Assembly: GCA_031180825.1 (NCBI GenBank) | Contig: JAPSLM010000014.1 | Location: forward strand, 17,658-81,657 | Source: Paenibacillus sp. | GTDB taxonomy: Bacteria > Bacillota > Bacilli > Paenibacillales > NBRC-103111 | Length of the DNA: 64,000 nucleotides | Reading direction: 5' to 3' | Shown here: in pieces, positions 52,484 to 62,389 of the stretch | How positions within the stretch are numbered: position 1 is the stretch's first letter | Layout of the letters: the number at the start of each line of letters is the position of its first letter | Program-made: the position numbers and the translations under genes | The notes under the pieces: model-generated | What the model was told of the DNA's origin: nothing | Database searches by the model: none | The model's input: only the letters and a program-made list of their open reading frames with translations

Positions 52484-55400
52484 GGCCGGAAGCCCCCTTC
52501 TCCTGTCGTTGTGAGCGTGTCAACCTCGATACAATGCCGCAAATGTCCGGCAAATCGGCGCACCAGCTCGATCATCGTTTGTTCTTCGTAGTGCAGCGAG
52601 CTGTAGTAGCAAGTTAAGCTCAGCCTGTCCCGCTTCAGGCACGCCGTCATGTTTAACCAATACGCGGACGGGTTGTCCGGCGCACTGGTATTTCCGTAAG
52701 GAATGGCCAACGGCTCGTAGAAGCCGTCGGCCTGCCAAGCCGTTTCCTCCGACTGATAATGAAACAGCATGCGGCTTTCATCGATAAGCCGCTCCGCCTC
52801 CGGATGAAGCTCCGGAACGATATGCCGCAAAGCAAAATAGTCCATGCCTTCCTTGGGAATACCGTGCAGCGTCCGCTTGACATGCTCCAGCAGCGCCCAG
52901 GTATCGCCCGCAAGCTCCTGCTTCCCGGGACGGATTCGTATGGGATAGGCCCCGGCAAAAAATCCGATCGTGCGGTCAATCGCGATATTCGGCAGGAAGG
53001 ACTCGCGCTGGTAGGACATCAGGTGCAGCAGCAGGTCCGTCTGCTTTTTCAAGTCGAAGCAAGCCCGGGACAACGCCGTTAACAGGACGCCGAGCGGGGT
53101 GGTTTGCCGCTGTGCCGCCAATGCTTTCAACAGGCCGATCTGCTCGGTGCCTTCCAGCAAATCATAGGTGATCGTCGCCATATGACGGTGAACCGGCCAT
53201 TCCCGCGCTTCCCAGTCGACCTGCAAAGGCTCGCCGCCTCCGACAACGGCTTTCCAATAGGCCGCCGTCTCGGCCGGAATGCCTTCGGCTGCGTATTGCG
53301 TCAGCGCCAGACACCAATCGCGGTAGCTGCTCCCCGATTCGCTGTCCAATCTCTCATCGTTCTCCAGGTTCGAGGTAAGAAGCTGTCTGAAATCGTCCAA
53401 AAAGATGCTCATCGACATTCCGTCAAAAATCAAATGATGGAACAGGAGCAGCAGCACTTGCCCGCTTCCGCCGCCATAATGGTCAAACAATACGGCTTTC
53501 CATAATGGGCCGTCTCCGATGTCAAATTCATGCTGAAGCTTCGAGCAGTAATCCGAGATGAAGGTGTCATGGGGCGCCGAGGCCTGCCGCAGATCCACAT
53601 AGACAAAAGCCCGGTCCGTGTCGATGTCCCGCTCGTACTGGTACCATTCTCTGTGGTCGAGTCGGGCAAAGGTCAGCCGAAGCGCCGCATGCCGATCGAT
53701 GAGAAGCTGCAGCGCACGGACCATCCCGTGCCTTGTGATCCGCTGCTTGAGCAAAGCCAGATAAGGCACGTTAAACATATTGCGGTTCTTCAAATCGCGT
53801 CTGAAAAAACGTCTCTGCACGGCCGACAGCGGAAAGCCGTTATTCGGATACGTCTGCCGCAACGCCGCTTCCGTATTCGGGCGGGCCGCCGAATCCGAAG
53901 CAGAGGCCGAAGCCGTTCCGTTCAAGGAGCGGGCCAAGCGTTCGATCGTTCGCTCCCGGAAAATTTGGTTGACCGTCACCGGATACCCGTGCTTTTGCAG
54001 CAGGCTGACGATGCGCAGCGCATGGAGCGAATGGCCGCCCAACGCGTGAAAATCTTCATCCTTGCGAATGTGATCGAGCTTCAGCACGCTGCGCCAGACT
54101 TGCTCGATCCGTTGCTCCAGCTCGGTTTTGGCAGCGGGCTCGGACATCGGTTCGGTATGCCGGATTTCCGGCAAGGGAAGCCTTGCCCGGTCGATTTTCC
54201 CGTTTACCGTTAACGGAAACGACTCCAGCCGAACGTACCGGAAAGGAAGCATGTACGAAGGCAATCCGTCGGTCATAAAGGCTTGCAACCGCTCTTCTTG
54301 GACGTCCTGTTCATCGATTTCCGATGTATAATAAGCGATCAGCCGCAGTTCCCCATGGAGCTCGCGTGCAACGACGAGGCATTGCTTGACGGCGGGATAG
54401 CGGCTAAGACGGTGTTCGATCTCTCCCGGTTCGATCCGGAAGCCGCGAAGCTTCAGCTGGCCGTCGCTCCGTCCGATATATTGGATGCTGCCGTCCGGAA
54501 GCCATCTCCCGCGATCCCCAGTCCGGTACAGCACCAGATTTCTTCCTTTTTCGCGATCCTCGGCGGAAGCGTACGGATTCGGAACAAACGCCTTCCGCGT
54601 CAGCTCCTCCTGCTTCCAGTAGCCGCGGGCGACGCCGTCCCCTCCCACGTAAATTTCTCCGGCCGCTCCGACAGGCTGGACACGTCCCCTTTTGTCCAGA
54701 ATGTAGCAGGTCGTATTGCTGATCGGCTTACCGATGGGAATGTCGCGCTCAAAGGTCCGCTCGATCGGATAGCTCGTCGAAAAGGTGGTGTTCTCCGTCG
54801 GGCCGTAGGCGTTCAGGATGGCAAGCGACGGATACGCCAGACGCAGACGATGGATCGGCTTCGGAGATAACGCTTCCCCGCCGACGAGCAGCCAACGGAG
54901 TCCGGCGAACATCGTTTCGTTCTCCTCGATCCACTGATTGCATAATGCGGCACTGAGCCATAATGCGTTAATGCCCCACGTTTTCATCCGCTGCTCCAGC
55001 AGGCGGACGTTCATCAGATCGTCTTTGGACACGACGAACAGGCGGCCTCCGTTCAGCAAAGTGCCCCAAATTTCAAACGTGGAAGCGTCAAAGACGGGCG
55101 AGCCGGTATAAAGCAGCTTGATCTCCGGAGAAAACGGAAAGTAGTTCGTATGTTTCACCAGACGGACGATGCTGCGGTGCTCGACCATCACGCCTTTCGG
55201 CTTGCCCGTCGAACCGGACGTATACATCAGATAAGCAAGATCGCAAGCGGCTGCGGGACCAATCCCTTTTTCTTCCTGCTCCACGGAAGTCATGTTGTCC
55301 AAATCATCGGCGCAGATCAGCCTTAAGCGAATGCCCCGACACGCTTCCGCCAGGCTGTCCGCTCCGCTGCGCGAGGTGATAATCGTGTCCAGTCCGGCAT

Positions 55401-58400
55401 CCAGGATCATGCCGCGCATGCGTTCCGGCGGGTAATCGGGATCGATCGGCACATAGGCGCATCCCGCCTTCAAGACGCCCAGGATGGAAACGATAAATTC
55501 AAGCGAGCGCGGCAGACATACGCCGATGAGCTTTTCGCGAACCGGCGCATCTTCCGCAAGCAAGCTCGCCGCACGCCGGGATAGCCGGTCAAGCGTGTCG
55601 TAAGTCACGACCCGGCCGCAGTCGATCACCGCCGGTTGGGAAGGCCGAAGCCGGACCTGTTCCCCGAATAACTCGGGAACCGTGCTTTCCCTTGGGTAGT
55701 CCGTGAACGTACGGTTCCAATCGTAAACGATTTGACGGAACTCGTCTTCGCCCGTTAAGCGAATGTCTCCGACAGCGCGATCCGGGTGCTCCACCGCCAT
55801 ATGCAAAGCCTGACGCAGATGCCCCGTCAGCCGGCGAACCGTTTCCTGCTCCAGCCGGTCCGCATCGTAAATCAGCTTGATGACGAGCCGGTCTCCGTCG
55901 TTCGCGATGGTGATCGTCAGCGGATAATTCGTTTTCTCGCGTTCTTCCATCGCCGACATGCGCAGTCCGTTGGCCGGCTGCCGGTAGTCGTTCAAGTAAT
56001 TTTCGAAGGCGACGATGCTGTAGAACAGCGTATGGCCTTGAACGGAGCTCCAGCCCTTCAATTCGTTCAGACTGACGCAGCAATGATCGTTCAGCTTTTG
56101 AATCGTCCGGTGAAGCTCCCTTACATAACCGGCAACGGTTTGCTCCGTATGCCAATGCATGACCAAAGGCAGCGTGTTAATCAGCAGGCCGCTGATGCGG
56201 TCCGCTTTGGCAAGGTCGGACCCGCGGCCGGACACCACCATGCCGAATACGGTCACATCCGCATCGTGAAGCACTTGCAGTACTTTTCCCCACGCGAACT
56301 GGACCAACGTATTGAGCGATATTTGCGTTTGCTGCACAAACGCCGTCATGCGCCCGGTAAAGTCCGAGTCCAACTGCAGCGTCTCGATCTGCTGTCTGCG
56401 GATCGGCTGGTGCGCATCGAGGTACAGGCCGCCTTTCTCCATCGGCAGCGGGGTCGGCTCGGTCACGTCGCCCAAATAAGCCTTCCAGAAAGCTTCGGCT
56501 TCCGTCCGTTCCTTCTCCATCAGCCATCGCATGTATATTTCGAATGAAAGCGACGGATTGCGTCGAGCCGTCATGCCCTGCAAGCTGCACTCATAAAGCT
56601 CGTGAACCCGGTTGAGCAGCAGCGGGAGGCTCCATCCGTCAAGCAAAATATGATGGTAGCTCCAGACCGCCGTCCATTCCTCCGGACCGCGGCGCATCAG
56701 CGCGATGCGGTGCGCAGGCCGTCGCAGGTCAAAGCCGCGCCCGCGGTCCAGCGTCATCCACCGTTCAAGGTACGCTTGCTGCCGTTCCGCCGATTGTGAG
56801 CCGATATCCGCCAGGGTCCAATCCAAATCCGCCGCTTGGACAACGCACTGTACCGGCTCGTCCGACGCTTCCCAGACGAAGCATGTCCGCAAACAATCGT
56901 TTTCGGCAACGACACGCTGCCACGCTTCCCGATAACGGGTCGCGTCGAGCCTGCCTTCGTATTTCCAGCTCGTCTGCACAACGTATTGGTCGGACGATGG
57001 ATGATCCAAATAATGGAACAGCAGCCCTTGCTGCAGCGGACTAAGAGGCATCATTTTATCCAGAGCGTATGGCGCATGGTACGTGTTTACGATCCGGTCC
57101 AGCGAATCCTGATCAAGCGAAACCAGCGGAAAATCGCTTGGCGTAAACTCCTCCCGTTCCTTCCGCCCGCAGTGCTCGATAATGGAGAGCAGATGGGAGA
57201 CGAAGGATTGGGTCAACCCGGCAATCGTCGCTTCCTCGTAATGGCGTCTGCTGTATTTCATAAACAAATGCAGCTGGCCTTGAACGATGGAGCAGTTCAG
57301 CTCCACAAGACTTGTTCCGCGGTTCCGCGGCGAACTATGATCCTGCGCGGCATCACGGGCAAAGCTCAGCCACTCGTTCGCTTCCCCGGCTTCGGCATGG
57401 TCGAATTGGCCCAAATAATTGAACAGCGCCTGCGGCTCGGAAGCCGTCAAAGCGGTTCGGACGGCCTCATCCGGATGGCAATACCGCAAAACCCCATACG
57501 AAATGCCGCGGTCGGGGATGCCGCGAAGCTGCTCCTTGACGGATTTGATCGTCTCCCCCAAAGATGCGCCGGCCGACAACCGGATGCATACGGGAAACAT
57601 CGACGTGAACCAGCCGATCGTTCTGGTCAGATTCATATCGGATACGGAGGGCTCCCGCCCATGCCCCTCCAGCCGGAAGGCCACCGCCTCCCGTCCGGTC
57701 CAGGAGGACAGCAGCAGCGACCAGGCGGCAAGCAGCAGATCGTTGATCTGCGTATGATAAGCATAGGCGCACTGATGCAGCAGCCGCTGCGTATCGCTTG
57801 GCGGCAGCGTTGCAACAAACTCCGCGGTTTCGGCGCTGCTTCGTTCATCCGCACCATGGTCCGCCGGTAACTGGAACGCGGCGGACCTGTCCAGCACATC
57901 GCTCCAATACCCGATATGGGCGCGAACACGCTCTTGCCGGGCATAGTCCATGATCGCAGCCTGCCATTTTTTAAAAGGGCTTGGAACCGGCGGCAGCTCA
58001 GCCCCGTGATATAACTGATACAGTTCTTGGAGCAAAATGCGCCAGGAAACCCCGTCGATGACCAAGTGATGAACCGTTAGAAACAGGCGGATTTTACCGT
58101 CGGAGTGGCCCTTGATCATACCGGCGTAAAGCATCGTTCCCGACTCGTAATCCAGCTGGCGGTGCCAATTCGCGCAAATATCGGCAATTTCCCGTTCAGA
58201 GCGCTCTGTCTCTTGAATCGTGTGAAAAGCAAGCCTGACGGCGGCATCCGTTCGGTAGCGCTGCACATGCCCGGAATCGCGCCTTACGAATTGAACCGCC
58301 AGCTCCGGATGCAGCCGGACCAGCCGGTTGAGGGCAGCCTCCAGCTTCGCGGGGTCGCAATGATGGAGCAGCAGCATATGGGACTGATTGAAATAGTTCG

Positions 58401-61050
58401 GCTCTTCAAACCGCTGCTCGAAAAACCAATGCTGAATCGGCGTCAGTCCAAATTCGCCGGCCAAATCGATGCCCTGCTCCTTTTGCTTACCGCCGTCCAC
58501 CCAAGCGGCCACGCCGGCCAATTCCCTCACGGTCGGATGCTCCGCCACTTGTCTGGGTGTCAAGACAATCCCCTGATCTCTCGCCATGGATGCCGTTTGA
58601 ATGGCGAGGATCGAATCTCCCCCAACGGCATAAAAATGATCGTGCAGGCCGATATGATGCCGCTTTAGCAGATGCCGCCAAATTTGCAGCAGCCGCTGCT
58701 CCAATTCGTCCTCGGCCGTATCCGCCGCTTCTACGGAAGAGCGGTTCCAAGCCGTGTTCGGATGAGGCAGCGCCGACCGGTCCACTTTACCGTGTGTATT
58801 CAAAGGAAAAGCTTCCATCCGGCAAAAGAAGGACGGAATCATATAGGAAGGTAAAACGGCGCTTAAATGCTTCGTCAGCTTGCCTTCTTCCAGCTCTTGG
58901 GACGAAGTATAGTAGGCCGCCAGCTTTTGGTAATGCCCGTCGTGCCAAGCTCTGACCATGCATTGGCGGATGCCCGGATATTGCCGGAGCCGATGCTCGA
59001 TTTCCCCCAGTTCGATGCGGTAGCCTCGAATCTTGACTTGATCGTCGCTGCGGCCGATAAATATCAATTCCCCGCCGGGCGTCCATTGGACGATATCTCC
59101 GGTTTTATACAGCCTCTCGATTTGCGGGGCATGTCCGGCTCCCATCACAAGCTCTTTGCAGACGAAGCGTTCCTTGGTCAGCTCTTCGCGGTTCAGGTAG
59201 CCTCTGGCCAGCCCGACGCCGCCCACCCACAATTCGCCGGGAACGCCGACCGGAACCGGTTGGCCGAACGGGTTCAAGACAAACAGCCGCTTGTTATAAA
59301 CGGGCCGCCCGATCGTCACTTTTTTCCCGGGACGGCAAAGTCCTACGGAACAAATAATCGTTACTTCCGTCGGACCATAGGCATTCAGGAATACCCGATC
59401 TTTTGCCCAATCCTTCACGATATCCGGCGTACAAGCCTCCCCGCCCGATACGATCGTCCGCAAGCCGGGCAAATCCCGCTTGCTCATCGTTCGTAAAACA
59501 GCTGGCGGCAGCATGGCGACATGAATGTTTTTTTGCTCAAGCACATCCGAAATATCGGCATAAGGGGGCAGTTCCTCTTCCGGCAGGACAACGACCGTTC
59601 CGCCCACCGTCAGCGTCCCGATCCATTCGTAAACCGAGGCGTCGAAGCTGATGGAAGCGAACTGCAGCACTCTCGTTTCCGGGGTTATTCCAAATTTGTC
59701 GATAAGATAAGGAATCAACGCGACAAGTCCGGCGTGTTCGATGAGCGCGCCCTTCGGTTTGCCGGTGGAGCCGGACGTATAGATGACGTAAGCCAGATCG
59801 TCCGGCTTAACCTCGACGTTCAAATTTTCGGCGGAATCGCAGGGCTCTGCAAGCCGCTCGTCGATACAAATCAGCGCATCCGCCTCCAAACCGGCTTCCG
59901 AAATGACCGGCTTCAGCCTGGCGGCCAATTGGCTCGTTGTAACCATGATCCGGGCTTGGGCGTCCTCCAAAATAAACCGAATGCGCTCCTTGGGATACCG
60001 CGGATCGATAGGAAGGTAAGCCGCTCCCGTCTTCATGACGCCCAGCATAGCCGGGAGCACATCCGCGCTTCGCTCCATCATGATGGGAATCAACGCGCCT
60101 CGCGGCGGATCGCCCTGCCCTTTCCGCCGATACGCATCCAATACGGCGCGGGCAATGCGGTTAGCCCGGCAGTTTAATTCGGAGTAGGTCAGCTTCTGCT
60201 GACGAAACTCCAAAGCGGACGCCTCCGGCGTCTTGACCGCCTGTTCCTCCACCAGCTGATAAATGGTTTTATGCGCAGGATACGTCTTGTCCGTATCGTT
60301 CCATCGAACGAGTCGCCTCCTCTCGCCGGCGGTGAGGAACGGGTGGAAAAGCACGGGCTTCTCCGGCGCATCCAGCGCATTGGTCAACAGCACCCGAAAA
60401 TGCCCTGCGAGCCTGGCGATCTGTGTTTTGCCGAAGCGCTTGCCGTCATACTGAACCGCACATTCGAGTTCGTTGAGACTGTAACGATACCGAAAGGCAA
60501 TCTCCGGCTGATCCGGGCCGCGTCGAGCGTCTTTAGCGCTCGGAAGCAAATTCCTCGCGCGCGTTTCCAAAATACCGACATTAAAGTAGTTCCATCGTCC
60601 CGGTGCCGATTGCCCCCCTTCGGTTGGCAGCGCTAACGGTTCCCTCCCGGGACCGTCCCCCGTTTTCCGATCGTCCAATTGGTTTTTAACCCTGCGCGCC
60701 AAAGCAAGAAGATCGTCTTCTTTTCCAATGTTGACGAACAGCGGATCGTGCCGAAGCTCTTCGCCCTCGGCTTCGTCCAGCACGACGGAATGCAAAACGG
60801 GCACCTCGTATTGATTGGCATAATGGGACAGCAGGACAGACCATACCGCCGCTAGAAACGAAGGCATGCAAAGCTGATGCCGGCGAATGAATTCCGTCAT
60901 TGCGCTGAATTGGTTGCTCCCCAAACGGATGGTATGGAAAACATAATCGCCCACGGGTTCGCCCTGGGTTCCGGGTTTCGAAAACAACGGCAAGCAGCAT
61001 CGGCCGCCGGCCAAAGCATCGTTCACAGCCGTTCCGTGAGCAGGTGTCAT
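52480..61050 (-). CDS. Two-module non-ribosomal peptide synthetase
   Basis: A 2856-aa synthetase. Domains in order: C-terminal half of a condensation domain (1-245, no HHxxxDG); A1 (about 260-765; core LAYVIYTSGSTGKPKG, YKTGD, GRSDDQVKIRGYRIELGEIE); carrier T1 (GGDS at 810); epimerisation E (865-1300; HHLVIDG at 994, EGHGRE, FNYLGQF); C2 (1330-1770; HHILLDG at 1466); A2 (1790-2290; LAYLMYTSGSTGKPKG, YRTGD); T2 (GGHSL at 2338); terminal C-like domain (2404-2850; HHLIFDG at 2538). No thioesterase. The ten-residue specificity codes read by eye are D-A-Y-A-V-G-A-I-I-K (hydrophobic, uncertain) and D-A-F-W-L-G-A-T-F-K (close to valine). Product: probably a D-Xaa-Val peptide or an intermediate thereof, then glycosylated. 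Confidence 0.95.
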   Translation of the reverse strand: MTPAHGTAVNDALAGGRCCLPLFSKPGTQGEPVGDYVFHTIRLGSNQFSAMTEFIRRHQLCMPSFLAAVWSVLLSHYANQYEVPVLHSVVLDEAEGEELRHDPLFVNIGKEDDLLALARRVKNQLDDRKTGDGPGREPLALPTEGGQSAPGRWNYFNVGILETRARNLLPSAKDARRGPDQPEIAFRYRYSLNELECAVQYDGKRFGKTQIARLAGHFRVLLTNALDAPEKPVLFHPFLTAGERRRLVRWNDTDKTYPAHKTIYQLVEEQAVKTPEASALEFRQQKLTYSELNCRANRIARAVLDAYRRKGQGDPPRGALIPIMMERSADVLPAMLGVMKTGAAYLPIDPRYPKERIRFILEDAQARIMVTTSQLAARLKPVISEAGLEADALICIDERLAEPCDSAENLNVEVKPDDLAYVIYTSGSTGKPKGALIEHAGLVALIPYLIDKFGITPETRVLQFASISFDASVYEWIGTLTVGGTVVVLPEEELPPYADISDVLEQKNIHVAMLPPAVLRTMSKRDLPGLRTIVSGGEACTPDIVKDWAKDRVFLNAYGPTEVTIICSVGLCRPGKKVTIGRPVYNKRLFVLNPFGQPVPVGVPGELWVGGVGLARGYLNREELTKERFVCKELVMGAGHAPQIERLYKTGDIVQWTPGGELIFIGRSDDQVKIRGYRIELGEIEHRLRQYPGIRQCMVRAWHDGHYQKLAAYYTSSQELEEGKLTKHLSAVLPSYMIPSFFCRMEAFPLNTHGKVDRSALPHPNTAWNRSSVEAADTAEDELEQRLLQIWRHLLKRHHIGLHDHFYAVGGDSILAIQTASMARDQGIVLTPRQVAEHPTVRELAGVAAWVDGGKQKEQGIDLAGEFGLTPIQHWFFEQRFEEPNYFNQSHMLLLHHCDPAKLEAALNRLVRLHPELAVQFVRRDSGHVQRYRTDAAVRLAFHTIQETERSEREIADICANWHRQLDYESGTMLYAGMIKGHSDGKIRLFLTVHHLVIDGVSWRILLQELYQLYHGAELPPVPSPFKKWQAAIMDYARQERVRAHIGYWSDVLDRSAAFQLPADHGADERSSAETAEFVATLPPSDTQRLLHQCAYAYHTQINDLLLAAWSLLLSSWTGREAVAFRLEGHGREPSVSDMNLTRTIGWFTSMFPVCIRLSAGASLGETIKSVKEQLRGIPDRGISYGVLRYCHPDEAVRTALTASEPQALFNYLGQFDHAEAGEANEWLSFARDAAQDHSSPRNRGTSLVELNCSIVQGQLHLFMKYSRRHYEEATIAGLTQSFVSHLLSIIEHCGRKEREEFTPSDFPLVSLDQDSLDRIVNTYHAPYALDKMMPLSPLQQGLLFHYLDHPSSDQYVVQTSWKYEGRLDATRYREAWQRVVAENDCLRTCFVWEASDEPVQCVVQAADLDWTLADIGSQSAERQQAYLERWMTLDRGRGFDLRRPAHRIALMRRGPEEWTAVWSYHHILLDGWSLPLLLNRVHELYECSLQGMTARRNPSLSFEIYMRWLMEKERTEAEAFWKAYLGDVTEPTPLPMEKGGLYLDAHQPIRRQQIETLQLDSDFTGRMTAFVQQTQISLNTLVQFAWGKVLQVLHDADVTVFGMVVSGRGSDLAKADRISGLLINTLPLVMHWHTEQTVAGYVRELHRTIQKLNDHCCVSLNELKGWSSVQGHTLFYSIVAFENYLNDYRQPANGLRMSAMEEREKTNYPLTITIANDGDRLVIKLIYDADRLEQETVRRLTGHLRQALHMAVEHPDRAVGDIRLTGEDEFRQIVYDWNRTFTDYPRESTVPELFGEQVRLRPSQPAVIDCGRVVTYDTLDRLSRRAASLLAEDAPVREKLIGVCLPRSLEFIVSILGVLKAGCAYVPIDPDYPPERMRGMILDAGLDTIITSRSGADSLAEACRGIRLRLICADDLDNMTSVEQEEKGIGPAAACDLAYLMYTSGSTGKPKGVMVEHRSIVRLVKHTNYFPFSPEIKLLYTGSPVFDASTFEIWGTLLNGGRLFVVSKDDLMNVRLLEQRMKTWGINALWLSAALCNQWIEENETMFAGLRWLLVGGEALSPKPIHRLRLAYPSLAILNAYGPTENTTFSTSYPIERTFERDIPIGKPISNTTCYILDKRGRVQPVGAAGEIYVGGDGVARGYWKQEELTRKAFVPNPYASAEDREKGRNLVLYRTGDRGRWLPDGSIQYIGRSDGQLKLRGFRIEPGEIEHRLSRYPAVKQCLVVARELHGELRLIAYYTSEIDEQDVQEERLQAFMTDGLPSYMLPFRYVRLESFPLTVNGKIDRARLPLPEIRHTEPMSEPAAKTELEQRIEQVWRSVLKLDHIRKDEDFHALGGHSLHALRIVSLLQKHGYPVTVNQIFRERTIERLARSLNGTASASASDSAARPNTEAALRQTYPNNGFPLSAVQRRFFRRDLKNRNMFNVPYLALLKQRITRHGMVRALQLLIDRHAALRLTFARLDHREWYQYERDIDTDRAFVYVDLRQASAPHDTFISDYCSKLQHEFDIGDGPLWKAVLFDHYGGGSGQVLLLLFHHLIFDGMSMSIFLDDFRQLLTSNLENDERLDSESGSSYRDWCLALTQYAAEGIPAETAAYWKAVVGGGEPLQVDWEAREWPVHRHMATITYDLLEGTEQIGLLKALAAQRQTTPLGVLLTALSRACFDLKKQTDLLLHLMSYQRESFLPNIAIDRTIGFFAGAYPIRIRPGKQELAGDTWALLEHVKRTLHGIPKEGMDYFALRHIVPELHPEAERLIDESRMLFHYQSEETAWQADGFYEPLAIPYGNTSAPDNPSAYWLNMTACLKRDRLSLTCYYSSLHYEEQTMIELVRRFAGHLRHCIEVDTLTTTGEGGFRP

Positions 61051-61220
61051 CGGGTTACTTCATCTCCTCGCTTTTGGTTTTGTATACTCCTCATGCGAAA
61101 AAGCACAAAGTATTTCTATTATTCTAATATAGTCCAATTCATGGATTGATTTCCACATATAATTATTACTGTTTTCCAGTTCTTCGATCCAGCTTGAACC
61201 GTACTCCTTCGTTAAATAGA

Positions 61221-61256
61221 AAACGGAGCCCGCTTTTCGCGAGACTCCGTTTTTTT
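61221..61256. terminator. Bidirectional terminator between SDR and NRPS
   Basis: AAACGGAG...CTCCGTTTTTTT with an inner GC-rich stem. It directly follows the SDR stop on the minus strand (TTTTCTATTT tail) and has seven T on the plus strand. The NRPS promoter must lie within 61051-61215, which is AT-rich with only a weak candidate (TTGGAC, 17 bases, AATACT). Confidence 0.8.
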
Positions 61257-61257
61257 G

Positions 61258-61977
61258 TTATTGCGGATTGGTTGTCCAAACCCCTGCAGTTTTGATGAAA
61301 ACGCGCGCTGGCAGCTTCAATGCGGCAAGTACAAGATCTGCCACATCTTCCGGCTGCATCATCCGGTCTTCGTCACCGATTTTGAGTCCGGCGTTCGCCG
61401 CAAGCTCGGTATTGACCGTACTAGGCGTAAACGCCGTTACACGAATGTTGGATTTCCGCACTTCCTGCATCAGCGCCTCCGTAAAACCCAGCACCGCGTG
61501 CTTGGACGCACAATAGGCGGATCCGGTCGCAAAGCCCCTCTCTCCGGCTGTAGACGAGATGTTGATGATGCTGCCGCTTGCTTGTGCCAGCATCGTCGGC
61601 AGTGCGGCGCGAGTGACATAATAGGTGCCCATCAGGTTCGTCTGAATGATGCTCTCCCATAACTCAGGTTCCATATCGACCACGGTGCCGAACTGTGCGA
61701 TCCCTGCATTATTGATTAAGATATCAAGCGAACCGAGGCTGCCGATGAGCGATTCGACAGCTTGCTCGGCCGATCCTCTTTTGGCAATGTCTGCCGCCGC
61801 GGTAAATACTTTGACGCTATAGGTGCTTTCCAGCTCCGCGCGAAGCGACTCCAAATCCGATGAAGTTCTGGCCGTCAAACCCAGATTTACTCCTTCTTTG
61901 GCAAGCTGCACGGCGATCGCTTTGCCAATCCCTTTTCCCGCTCCGGTGATGATCGCTGTTTTATGTTTCAATTCCAT
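61258..61977 (-). CDS. SDR-family oxidoreductase (FabG/3-ketoacyl-ACP reductase-like)
   Basis: A 239-aa classical short-chain dehydrogenase. It has the TGxxxGIG cofactor motif (TGAGKGIGKAIA, about 10-21), NNAG (about 89-92), catalytic Ser in INISSTAGERG and YxxxK in YCASKHAVLG (about 153-157). AAGGAGAG precedes ATG. It is separated from the NRPS by a terminator and therefore probably a separate unit. The natural substrate is unknown; the best similarity by eye is to 3-oxoacyl-ACP reductase-like proteins. Confidence 0.93.
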   Translation of the reverse strand: MELKHKTAIITGAGKGIGKAIAVQLAKEGVNLGLTARTSSDLESLRAELESTYSVKVFTAAADIAKRGSAEQAVESLIGSLGSLDILINNAGIAQFGTVVDMEPELWESIIQTNLMGTYYVTRAALPTMLAQASGSIINISSTAGERGFATGSAYCASKHAVLGFTEALMQEVRKSNIRVTAFTPSTVNTELAANAGLKIGDEDRMMQPEDVADLVLAALKLPARVFIKTAGVWTTNPQ

Positions 61978-62335
61978 GGTAACCTCTCCTTATGGATATA
62001 ATAGCTGCATACTTAGGCATGATCCCCATTTTTTCCTTTAAGCATGCAGAGTGAATATGTTATATAAAATGATTAGTAAAATCAAGTACTTCCTTTTTCG
62101 TAAGATAGGAACCCGACAAGCGAACGTCTGTCAGCAAGCGCCGGAACTCCGGTCCGGCCCGTACTCTTTCGGATGACGTGTTATCCGATTTAGCGCCGCG
62201 GAATTCATAACCAAACAGCATTCGCCCCCAATTTGGCGCCGATTTTATTCGTGAATCATACTCGCCTTTTCCAAGCATCTCGTACATGAATTGTAACATT
62301 TGTATGGGCAAACTTTAAGCTTAACCTAATATACT

Positions 62336-62366
62336 AAAAAAGAGACCGGGCGGTCCGGTCTCAAAA
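62336..62366 (-). terminator. Minus-strand terminator in front of the PfpI gene
   Basis: GAGACCGG-ACCGC-CCGGTCTC followed by TTTTTT on the minus strand. It lies just upstream of the plus-strand DJ-1/PfpI gene, with no minus-strand gene to terminate. It may be left over from a deleted neighbour or stop antisense transcription. Confidence 0.7.
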
Positions 62367-62389
62367 TAAAATCTTGAGGTGATCTGATT

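Noticed and set aside
62060..62311. Minus-strand frame of 83 codons upstream of the SDR gene
   Set aside because: No ribosome binding site and no recognisable family; may be a remnant but cannot be supported.
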